From assembly GCA_029266575.1 (NCBI GenBank), contig JAQSWP010000022.1, positions 1 to 51,072 on the forward strand: a stretch of DNA of 51,072 bases, written 5' to 3'. The DNA is from Alphaproteobacteria bacterium (lineage in GTDB: Bacteria; Pseudomonadota; Alphaproteobacteria; Reyranellales; JAQSWP01). The notes beneath the pieces were generated by a model. That model searched no databases. It was not told where the DNA came from and saw only the letters and a program-made list of their open reading frames with translations. Position numbers and translations under genes: made by a program. Shown here piece by piece: positions 45,088-51,072 of the stretch (positions are counted from its first letter, which is position 1; each line of letters opens with the position of its first letter).

Positions 45088-45117
45088 TTGACGGCATACT
45101 CCCGACGCTCCTAGAAT
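45088..45117 (+). promoter_or_regulatory. Near-consensus promoter of the rubrerythrin cassette
   Basis: TTGACG (45088-45093), 18-bp spacer, TAGAAT (45112-45117). Transcription would start near 45124, leaving an 85-nt leader before the rubrerythrin ATG at 45209. This is the best-looking sigma-70 promoter in the window. Confidence 0.65.
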
Positions 45118-45208
45118 TTTCATCCAGGCAAGGTATTGCCGCTTCTGCCGAAGCGCGCTGCCGGTTCAATCGCCGGATTCCCATCCGGCCGTACAGAGGG
45201 AGAGAAAA

Positions 45209-45628
45209 ATGGCTTCACTCAAAGGCTCGAAGACCGAGGGCAATCTGAAGGACGCGTTCGCGGGCGAAAGCCAGGCCAACCGCCGCTATCTCTATTTCGC
45301 GCAGAAGGCCGACGTCGAAGGCTTCAACGACGTCGCCGCCGTGTTCCGCTCGACGGCGGAAGGCGAGACCGGCCACGCCCACGGCCATCTCGAATTCCTC
45401 GAAGCCGTGGGCGATCCGGCCACCGGCCTGCCGATCGGCGAGACCGGCAACAATCTGAAAGCCGCCATCGCCGGCGAGACGCATGAATACACCGACATGT
45501 ATCCCGGCATGGCGCGCACCGCCCGCCAGGAAGGCTTCGACGAGATCGCCGACTGGTTCGAGACCCTGGCCAAGGCCGAGAAGTCCCATGCCGGCCGCTT
45601 CCAGAAGGCCCTCGACACGATGGCGTAA
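45209..45628 (+). CDS. Rubrerythrin (diiron domain only)
   Basis: The 139-residue protein is a four-helix ferritin-like diiron protein: [16 protein letters not shown] with the first Glu ligand, [16 protein letters not shown] (E-x-x-H), [42 protein letters not shown] (given in family terms as the second E...E-x-x-H helix pair). It lacks the C-terminal rubredoxin domain of classical rubrerythrins, so electrons for peroxide reduction must come from another protein; the Fe-S gene downstream is a candidate. ATG at 45209 after GGGAGAG. Confidence 0.92.
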   Translation: MASLKGSKTEGNLKDAFAGESQANRRYLYFAQKADVEGFNDVAAVFRSTAEGETGHAHGHLEFLEAVGDPATGLPIGETGNNLKAAIAGETHEYTDMYPGMARTARQEGFDEIADWFETLAKAEKSHAGRFQKALDTMA

Positions 45629-45631
45629 TGC

Positions 45632-45705
45632 GGCGCGCTTTCGCGGCGCGCCATCGCTAGACTTTGGACAGGCCCTTCGTCCTTCCTGAAACGGAGGCGA
45701 AGGGC
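45632..45705 (+). other. Two hairpins between rubrerythrin and the Fe-S gene
   Basis: GGCGCGC (45632-45638) / GCGCGCC (45646-45652) and GCCCTTCG (45672-45679) / CGAAGGGC (45698-45705), the second with GGAGG in its loop. Neither has a good T-run. They may reduce read-through, so that rubrerythrin is made in excess over the downstream proteins; this is inference. Confidence 0.4.
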
Positions 45706-45746
45706 TTGTCGTTTCCAGAGCACGTCCGAACAGCGGAGAACGGCCC

Positions 45747-47090
45747 ATGCGCGAAGGCAGTCTGGATGCGCCCACGCGCCATCCCATCGAGTGGCAGAGC
45801 GAGGATTTCTACGACGAAGCCAAGCTCGATGCCGAGATGCACCGCATCTTCGACATCTGCCATGGCTGCCGCCGCTGTTTCAACCTGTGCGACAGCTTCC
45901 CGCGCCTGTTCGACCTGATCGACAATTCGCCGACCGGCGAACTCGATTCGGTCGACAGCAAGGACTTCAAGCAGGTCGTCGATGCCTGCACGCTGTGCGA
46001 CATGTGCTTCATGACCAAATGCCCATATGTGCCGCCGCACGAATTCAACCTCGACTTCCCGCATCTGATGCTGCGCTATCGCGCCGCCAATGCACGCAAG
46101 ACAGGCGTGCCGTTCTACGACAAGCAGCTGGCGCAGACCGACCGCAACGGCAAGCTGGCCGGTACGGTGGCGCCGATCGCCAACTGGGCCACCGATGTTG
46201 GCAACGGGCTGACGCGGCCGATCCTGGAGAAAGTCGCCGGGGTGCATCGCGAAGCGCGCCTGCCTGACTTCCACAACAAGACCTTCGCGCTGCAATCGAA
46301 GAACGTCGCGCTGCCGGCCAATCGCGAGGCGCCGGGCTTTGGCCGCAAGGCGGTGCTCTACGCCACCTGCTTCGTGAACTACAACAATCCCGGCATTGGC
46401 ATGGCGGCAAGGCGGGTGCTGGCGCTGAACGGGGTCGAAACCGAAGTGGTCTATCCCGCCTGTTGCGGCATGCCGCAGCTCGAGCAGGGCGAGATCGCCA
46501 AGGTGGCGGAGAATGCCAAAAAGGTCAGCCAGGCGCTGAAGCCGTGGATCGACAAGGGCTATGACGTCATCGCGCTGGTGCCGTCCTGCTCGCTGATGCT
46601 GAAATTCGAATGGCCGTTGATCCTGCCGGGCGACGAGGACGTGAAGCTGCTGTCCAAGGCCACGTTCGATGTCAGCGAGTACATCGTCGACATCGCCAAG
46701 AAGAACGGATTGGCGCCGGGGCTGAAGCCGCTTGAAGGCGGCGTCACGGTGCATCTCGCCTGCCACGCGCGAGCGCAGAACATGGGACCGAAAGCGGCCG
46801 AATTATTGCGCCTGATCCCCGACACCAAGATCTCGGTGATCGAGCGCTGCTCGGGCCATGGCGGTTCGTGGGGCGTGAAGAAGGAATGGTTCGAGGTGGC
46901 GCTGAAGATCGGCAAGCCGGTGGCGCGGCAGGCGGCCAAGAACGGCCATCCCCATGTCGTGTCCGAATGCCCGCTGGCGGGCGAGCACATCGTGCAGGGC
47001 ATGGAAAAACTCAACGATTCCGACGCCCAGGTGCCGGCGCATTCCAGGCATCCGGTGGAATTGCTGGCCCGCGCCTATGGTCTGGAGTGA
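45747..47090 (+). CDS. Fe-S oxidoreductase with two 4Fe-4S sites and CCG domains (GlpC/HdrD-like)
   Basis: The 447-residue protein has two ferredoxin-type clusters: Cys38/41/44/48 ([11 protein letters not shown]) and Cys81/84/87/92 ([12 protein letters not shown]). Two cysteine-rich CCG-type domains follow: [12 protein letters not shown] with [12 protein letters not shown] (Cys239-Cys240), and [12 protein letters not shown] with a degenerate [10 protein letters not shown] in place of CCGxxG. This resembles GlpC and heterodisulfide-reductase D subunits, which relay electrons. Between rubrerythrin and DUF3501 genes it may be the rubrerythrin reductase; this is inference. No signal peptide or membrane helix is seen. 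ATG at 45747. Confidence 0.88.
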   Translation: MREGSLDAPTRHPIEWQSEDFYDEAKLDAEMHRIFDICHGCRRCFNLCDSFPRLFDLIDNSPTGELDSVDSKDFKQVVDACTLCDMCFMTKCPYVPPHEFNLDFPHLMLRYRAANARKTGVPFYDKQLAQTDRNGKLAGTVAPIANWATDVGNGLTRPILEKVAGVHREARLPDFHNKTFALQSKNVALPANREAPGFGRKAVLYATCFVNYNNPGIGMAARRVLALNGVETEVVYPACCGMPQLEQGEIAKVAENAKKVSQALKPWIDKGYDVIALVPSCSLMLKFEWPLILPGDEDVKLLSKATFDVSEYIVDIAKKNGLAPGLKPLEGGVTVHLACHARAQNMGPKAAELLRLIPDTKISVIERCSGHGGSWGVKKEWFEVALKIGKPVARQAAKNGHPHVVSECPLAGEHIVQGMEKLNDSDAQVPAHSRHPVELLARAYGLE

Positions 47091-47093
47091 GCC

Positions 47094-47453
47094 ATGAAAC
47101 CTTCCCTCGGCCTTGCTCTCGCGCTCGCCTTCGTGGCCACGCCCGCTCTCGCCGCCGATGGCAACGGCAAGTTCATGATGAAGGGCATCGGCGCCAAGAC
47201 CTGCCAGGACCTGCTGCGCGGCAATGGCGTGACGAGCGAGCAGCTCGACGTCTTCCTCGACGGCTTCGTCACCTCGCTGAACATCGAGCGGGCCGACACT
47301 TACGACATCGTGCCCGGCGCCGAATGGCCCAAGGTGATGGAAGGCATGACGGCCTATTGCGGCAACAACCGCGAGGAGCCGCTGGCGATCGCCGCCTGGC
47401 GCATGATCGAGTATTACTTCCCCCGCCGCATCAAGCAGTCGCCGAACAAATAG
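47094..47453 (+). CDS. Small exported protein, HdeA-like or unknown
   Basis: The 119-residue protein has a signal peptide (MKPSLGLALALAFVATPALA) and a mature domain of about 98 residues with two cysteines (KTCQDLL and AYCGNNREEPLAIAAW) placed as a likely disulfide. The general layout recalls small periplasmic HdeA/Rap1a-type helical proteins, but I cannot assign a family. It starts 3 bp after the Fe-S gene and 25 bp before the DUF3501 gene, so it is part of that transcript, although its partners look cytoplasmic. Confidence 0.7.
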   Translation: MKPSLGLALALAFVATPALAADGNGKFMMKGIGAKTCQDLLRGNGVTSEQLDVFLDGFVTSLNIERADTYDIVPGAEWPKVMEGMTAYCGNNREEPLAIAAWRMIEYYFPRRIKQSPNK

Positions 47454-47478
47454 CGTCGCGTAAAGCCGGAGGAGCGCC

Positions 47479-48069
47479 ATGACCGCCGCCCGCAAGATCA
47501 CCGCTTCCGACATCCTGCCGCTCGACCAGTACTCCAGGCTGCGCGCCGAGCGCCGCAGCGCCATGTCGGCGCTGAAGCGCAACCGGCGCATCGAGCTGGG
47601 CACGGTGGTGACGTTCTATTTCGAGTGCTACGAGACCATGCTGCACCAGGTGCAGGAGATGCTGTTCATCGAAAAGGGCGGCGCCGAGCAATTGCCGGAC
47701 GAATTGGCCGCCTACAACCCGCTGATTCCCAACGGCCAGGAGCTGACCGCCACGGTTATGATCGAGATCGACGACGAGCTGCGCCGCAAGCGGGTCCTGG
47801 CGGAATTGGGTGGCGTGGAGTTCGAGTTCTTCCTGCGCGTGAGCGGCGAGGTGATCAAAGGCCAGCCCGAAGACGATCAGGAACGCACCAACGAAGCCGG
47901 CAAGACCTCGTCGGTGCATTTCCTTCACTTCCCTTTCAGCAAAGGCCAGATCGAGGCCTTCCGCAAGCCCGGCGCGGAAATCGTCATCGGCTGTTCGCAT
48001 CCGAAATACCAGCACATGGCGATCATCCCGGAAGCGGTGCGCGAGGGGCTGAGCGCGGACTTCGCTTAA
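47479..48069 (+). CDS. DUF3501 family protein
   Basis: The 196-residue soluble protein reads ITASDILPLDQYSRLRAERR at the N-terminus, then FYFECYETMLHQVQEMLFIEKGG, LIPNGQELTATVMIEID and VHFLHFPFSKGQIEAFR, which I recognise as DUF3501. Members commonly sit beside rubrerythrin and CCG-type Fe-S genes, but I know no function. ATG at 47479 after GGAGG. It ends the rubrerythrin cassette; repeats follow. Confidence 0.85.
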   Translation: MTAARKITASDILPLDQYSRLRAERRSAMSALKRNRRIELGTVVTFYFECYETMLHQVQEMLFIEKGGAEQLPDELAAYNPLIPNGQELTATVMIEIDDELRRKRVLAELGGVEFEFFLRVSGEVIKGQPEDDQERTNEAGKTSSVHFLHFPFSKGQIEAFRKPGAEIVIGCSHPKYQHMAIIPEAVREGLSADFA

Positions 48070-48080
48070 ACCTTCTTTCC

Positions 48081-48183
48081 GTCATCCTGAGCGCAGCGAA
48101 GGATCTTGCTTCAACGCAGTAATCCTCTGCAATTGGCTGCGCGACTTGCTTGAGCAAGATGCTTCGCTCCGCTCAGCATTGAC
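48081..48183. repeat. REP-like imperfect inverted repeat, copy 1
   Basis: Outer arms GTCATCCTGAGCGCAGCGAA (48081-48100) and the opposing TTCGCTCCGCTCAGCATTGAC (48163-48183) are imperfect complements, with inner arms ATCTTGCT / AGCAAGAT (48103-48110, 48153-48160). This CATCCTGAGCGnAGCGAAGGAT type is a widespread intergenic element in alphaproteobacterial genomes. Confidence 0.75.
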
Positions 48184-48213
48184 GATGCGGGAGTGAGCGA
48201 CGTCCTTCTTAAT

Positions 48214-48324
48214 TGTCATCCTGGGCGAGCGTAGCGAGACCCGGAATCCATAATGACGGTGGGTAAGCTGCATTTAACGGCGTTATAGGTCCCGGCTCTC
48301 CGCTTCGCTTCGGCCGGGATGACA
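48214..48324. repeat. REP-like inverted repeat, copy 2
   Basis: TGTCATCC at 48214 opens and GGATGACA at 48317-48324 closes the unit; inside, CTGGGCGAGCGTAGCGAGACCCGG and CCGCTTCGCTTCGGCCGGG arms are imperfect complements. The closing GGCCGGGATGACA is the same as in the 28205-28257 palindrome. The 270-bp gap between the DUF3501 gene and the convergent ligase gene is filled by these two units and has no gene. Confidence 0.75.
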
Positions 48325-48338
48325 AAGGGGGAAAGCGC

Positions 48339-49898
48339 CTAACTCACCGCCCGATCTCTACCGCTCCAGAACTTCGCCCTGATCTCGCGCTTCAGCACCT
48401 TGCCCACCGCACTGCGCGGCAGGTCGGCCCAGAACTCCACGCTCTTGGGCGCTCTCATGCCGCCGAGTTCGGCCTTGGCGAAGGCGATCAGCTCGTCCTC
48501 GCTGGCTTTGGCGCTGGGCGCGAGCAGTACCACGGCTTTCACGGCCTCGCCCCATTTCTCGTCGGGCACGCCGATCACCGCGCAGTCCTGCACCGCCGGA
48601 TGCTTCATCAGCACCTGTTCGATCTCGAACGGGAAGATGTTGAAGCCGCCCGACACCACCATGTCGCGGATGCGATCGACGATATAAATGTAGCCGTCGG
48701 CATCGCGATAGCCGACATCGCCCGAATGATGCCAGCCGAATTTGCGCGCCTCGGCCGAAGCCTTCTCGTCGTTGAGATAGCCCTGCATCACGGTCGGCCC
48801 GCGCACCACCATCTCGCCCTTCTCGCCGATGGGCAGCAGATTGCCCTGCTCGTCCATGAAATCGATGGCTTCCAAATTCATCGTCGGCCGGCCGCAGGAC
48901 AGCAGCCGGTGCTGCAACTTGGGATCGGATGCGGCCGCTATCGTCTCGGCCGGCGACATCCAGGTCAGCGGGAAGCCCGCTTCGGTCTGGCCGAAGGATT
49001 GCGCCATGACCGGTCCGAACACTTTCAGGCCCTCGACGATCTTCTGCGGCGCGATGGGGGCGGCGGCGGAGATCACGTAGCGCAGCGAGGAGAAATCGGT
49101 CGTCTTGGCATCGGGATGGGCCAGCAGCATGTAGATGATGGTGGGCGGCAGGAACAGCGTGGTGACCTTGTACTTGGCGATGTTGGCCAGCAACTCCCCC
49201 AGATCGACCTTGTCCATCATCACCACCATGCCGCCCAGCGGGAACTGGGCCAGCGCAATCATGCCGGCGGCATGGGTGATGGGGGCCACGGCGAGATTGA
49301 CCGGCGGGGTGTCGAAATTCCACGCCGCCATCCAGCCCAGCGTGTTGAAGGTGAGGAAATCGGATGGCGAGCGGGTGATCTTGGGCAGGCCGGTGGTGCC
49401 GCCGGTCGAACCCTGGAAGCCGTTGCCGCGCGGATCGTAAACGATGTCGAGCGGCGCATCGCCATGGCCTTCGACGAATTGCATCAGCGAGGGTCCGAAC
49501 TCGGACGGCGCGTCGAGGCACACGGCCAGTTCGATGGTTTTCACCCTGGCGAGGATCTCGCGCACCATGTCGGCGGTGCTGGAATGGAAGAACAGCACCT
49601 TGCACACGCCGCGCCCCAGCACGTCGATATTGGCCTCGACGCCGTTGCGCAGGTTGACGTTGCACCAGGCGCCGGCCGCACGCAGTCCCCCCAGCATTGC
49701 GAGCATCGCCGGGCCGGTATTGGGGCCGAATACGGCAAACGGCGTCTCCGGCTTGAAGCCCTTGGCGATCAGGGCGCGAGCGATGCGGATGGTCAGGCTG
49801 CGGCCATCCTTGTAGCTGACGTCGCCGCCGGCGCCGCTCAGCATCAGGGCATTGGGATCAAGACGCGCGCCGCGCTCGAACAGATCGATGATATGCAT
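48339..49898 (-). CDS. Acyl-CoA synthetase / AMP-binding ligase
   Basis: The 519-residue ANL-superfamily enzyme has the P-loop GSTGGTTGLPKITRS (about residues 163-177), SFGQTEAGFPLTW as A5, HHSGDVGYRDADGYIYIVDR as A7-A8 hinge and the C-terminal SAVGKVLKREIR with the catalytic lysine. It activates a carboxylic acid, probably a fatty or aryl acid, with ATP and transfers it to CoA. Acyl length cannot be read. ATG at 49898. It is 12 bp downstream of the exonuclease gene on the same strand, so they may share a transcript. Confidence 0.9.
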   Translation of the reverse strand: MHIIDLFERGARLDPNALMLSGAGGDVSYKDGRSLTIRIARALIAKGFKPETPFAVFGPNTGPAMLAMLGGLRAAGAWCNVNLRNGVEANIDVLGRGVCKVLFFHSSTADMVREILARVKTIELAVCLDAPSEFGPSLMQFVEGHGDAPLDIVYDPRGNGFQGSTGGTTGLPKITRSPSDFLTFNTLGWMAAWNFDTPPVNLAVAPITHAAGMIALAQFPLGGMVVMMDKVDLGELLANIAKYKVTTLFLPPTIIYMLLAHPDAKTTDFSSLRYVISAAAPIAPQKIVEGLKVFGPVMAQSFGQTEAGFPLTWMSPAETIAAASDPKLQHRLLSCGRPTMNLEAIDFMDEQGNLLPIGEKGEMVVRGPTVMQGYLNDEKASAEARKFGWHHSGDVGYRDADGYIYIVDRIRDMVVSGGFNIFPFEIEQVLMKHPAVQDCAVIGVPDEKWGEAVKAVVLLAPSAKASEDELIAFAKAELGGMRAPKSVEFWADLPRSAVGKVLKREIRAKFWSGRDRAVS

Positions 49899-49910
49899 GC
49901 CTGACTTCCT

Positions 49911-50519
49911 TTAGGCGGCCTGCTGGGCGCGCACATGGCGCAGCAGGCTGAAAAATATCTCGGCATGCCCGCGCGCATCGTCCAGCGCGCGATGGGTGTG
50001 CGGCGTGGTGTTGCGGAAATTCTCCGGCAACCTTGTCTTGCGGCAGTCGCGCAGATCGCGATCGAGCGCGGCCATGGCGAAAGTGGCGACGTCGATGCCG
50101 CCTTCGACGAACAGCCGCTCCTCATGGCTGCGCGGCGGGAACAGGCGCAGGCCGAGAAAGCGCTCGAGGTAGTAGTCGATCCACGGCCCGTCGAAGATCA
50201 GCGGCTGGCCGACGATCACCTTCTCGCCCGGCAGCGCGCGCACCCAATGCACGAAGCGCGGCATGACGACTTCGGGCAGTTCCTGATCGCGCGTCGCGGC
50301 GGCCCAGGCCTGCGGCTCGGTCCACCACCAGGAAAGCGTGGCGGGATCGGGCGCGGCCTCGGGCAGCGGCGTAAGATTGGCGCTGAAGCTCGCGAGTTCG
50401 CGCCCCTGGCCATCGCCAGCCACCGCCGCCAGGCTCATCATGGAATTGCGCCCGGGCAGCAAGCCATCGGTTTCGATATCGACGACTACATAGGCCAGAT
50501 CGGCCCGTTTCTCCGCCAC
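49911..50519 (-). CDS. DnaQ-like 3'-5' exonuclease (DEDDh)
   Basis: The 202-residue protein has exonuclease motifs Exo I VVVDIETDG (Asp14, Glu16), Exo II around FDGPWIDYYLERFL (Asp110) and Exo III HTHRALDDARGHAEIF (His176, Asp181), which is the DEDDh family including RNase T, oligoribonuclease and DnaQ. Substrate (RNA or DNA) cannot be decided. GTG start at 50519 after GGGAGGGG. It precedes the acyl-CoA synthetase gene by 12 bp. Confidence 0.88.
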   Translation of the reverse strand: MAEKRADLAYVVVDIETDGLLPGRNSMMSLAAVAGDGQGRELASFSANLTPLPEAAPDPATLSWWWTEPQAWAAATRDQELPEVVMPRFVHWVRALPGEKVIVGQPLIFDGPWIDYYLERFLGLRLFPPRSHEERLFVEGGIDVATFAMAALDRDLRDCRKTRLPENFRNTTPHTHRALDDARGHAEIFFSLLRHVRAQQAA

Positions 50520-50655
50520 GTCGTCCCCCTCCCGGTCGGCTTTTTGCTTTTTCTTGTGCCGTGTTGTTCTACCGGCACATTAAACGCCATCTTGGGGTCC
50601 GCCGCAGCCCTTGCAACGTATCTTCCGCTGTGCGGTGGCCGGATTCGTTGCTGGA

Positions 50656-51072
50656 CTATTCGATGGTCTCGTTGGGGTAGATACCCCACACCGCTTTGCG
50701 CTCGATCCAGCCGCGGTGCTTCTGCACCTCGATACGGCAGAAACTGCCTTTGCAGTTCAGCACGTTACCTTGAACGGCGTTTTCCAGCCGTGCCACCGGC
50801 GGCGCGCCGGTTTCGGGGGTGCGCAGCAGCGCGGCCTCACGGGCAGTCACCACCACGGTGCGTTTGCCGGTCAGCATGCTCTGATGGACCCAGCCGGTGG
50901 CGCCCTGCCAGTCGCGGATGCGCCGCCAGGTATCGAATTCGGAGATCACCTCGACCGGCATGTTCTTGCGCTGGAATACCCATTCCACCGGATAGCGCGT
51001 GCCGGGTCCGGTGCGCACGTTGACGTCGTCGGAGCGCATGGAGGCAAAGCGCGGCACCGGCAGGCCGGAGCC
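50656..51072 (-). CDS. Bacterial SH3-domain protein (N-terminus beyond the window)
   Basis: The frame is open to the right edge, with LPVPRFASMRSDDVNVRTGPG and TRYPVEWVFQRKNMPVEVISE continuing into WRRIRDWQGATGWVHQSMLTG, a bacterial SH3 (SH3b) repeat; a second degenerate repeat follows (AALLRTPETGAPPVARLE ... GSFCRIEVQKHRGWIERKAVWG). Full-length relatives have a signal peptide, which would lie outside. It is probably an exported, perhaps wall-binding, protein of unknown role. GTG at 51057 is likely internal. Confidence 0.85.
   Translation of the reverse strand, partial: GSGLPVPRFASMRSDDVNVRTGPGTRYPVEWVFQRKNMPVEVISEFDTWRRIRDWQGATGWVHQSMLTGKRTVVVTAREAALLRTPETGAPPVARLENAVQGNVLNCKGSFCRIEVQKHRGWIERKAVWGIYPNETIE

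Noticed and set aside
48600-49904. 434-codon plus-strand frame opposite the acyl-CoA synthetase
   Set aside because: Antisense shadow; the minus-strand protein has all ANL-superfamily motifs.
50555-50579. TGTGCCG/CGGCACA hairpin between the SH3 and exonuclease genes
   Set aside because: A 7-bp stem with an 11-nt loop and no T-run on the minus strand; not convincing as a terminator.
1-51072. tRNA/rRNA genes, CRISPR arrays, insertion sequences or prophage
   Set aside because: No clover-leaf sequence, regular spacer array, transposase or phage motif was found by reading; short non-coding RNAs could still be missed.

Overview
This window looks like chromosomal DNA from a GC-rich alphaproteobacterium. 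The gene order glnD-murJ-trpS ... nfuA ... tsaB-rimI ... fur ... miaB-phoH-ybeY-corC-lnt-xre-metK ... trmB-rimP-nusA-ylxR-infB-rbfA-truB-rpsO-pnp is the conserved alphaproteobacterial housekeeping backbone. The presence of MucR, a Fur/Mur-type Fur and Irr, plus a SAM-II-like riboswitch, fits that class. I cannot place the family from sequence alone. No rRNA, tRNA, CRISPR array, transposase or phage gene is visible.

Layout. 1-1.1 kb: the tail of a membrane protein converging on a UPF0126/TRIC-like channel gene. 1.2-8.4 kb: glnD, a CpxP/Spy-like periplasmic protein divergent from an exported dienelactone-hydrolase-like enzyme, murJ and trpS. 8.4-13.7 kb: a ketopantoate-reductase-like gene, an HSL-type esterase, a DUF2333 protein, and a TSUP transporter / TIGR02186 / universal stress protein run. 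14-18.3 kb: nfuA, two peptidoglycan genes (glucosaminidase and VanX-type dipeptidase), tsaB-rimI, a TusA-like gene and mucR. 18.4-28.2 kb: a tightly packed run fur, olsB-like, plsC, miaB, phoH, ybeY, corC, lnt, xre regulator, metK, several with ATGA/TTGA stop-start overlaps. 28.2-31.3 kb: an accessory insertion (cardiolipin synthase and a broken TPP enzyme) bounded by palindromic repeats. 31.3-41.7 kb: trmB, then the translation/RNA operon rimP to pnp. 41.8-48.3 kb: an unusual nitronate-monooxygenase-like protein with a C-terminal cysteine cluster, an MFS transporter, irr, and a rubrerythrin / Fe-S oxidoreductase / small periplasmic protein / DUF3501 cassette. 48.3-51 kb (minus strand): acyl-CoA synthetase, DnaQ-like exonuclease and an SH3-domain protein cut by the window edge.

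Regulatory structure readable from the bases: a SAM-II-like pseudoknot ahead of metK; a 16-bp palindrome covering the -35 of the xre regulator; a 19-bp Irr-box-like palindrome directly upstream of a near-consensus promoter ahead of the rubrerythrin cassette; a hairpin in the rimP-nusA leader; a structured pnp leader; and dispersed REP-like palindromes at the borders of accessory segments.

The most interesting part is the irr-rubrerythrin-Fe-S-DUF3501 locus, which reads as an iron- or peroxide-responsive redox module whose Fe-S and DUF3501 partners have no function I can name. Assignments rest on reading motifs and gene order by eye; no database search was run.
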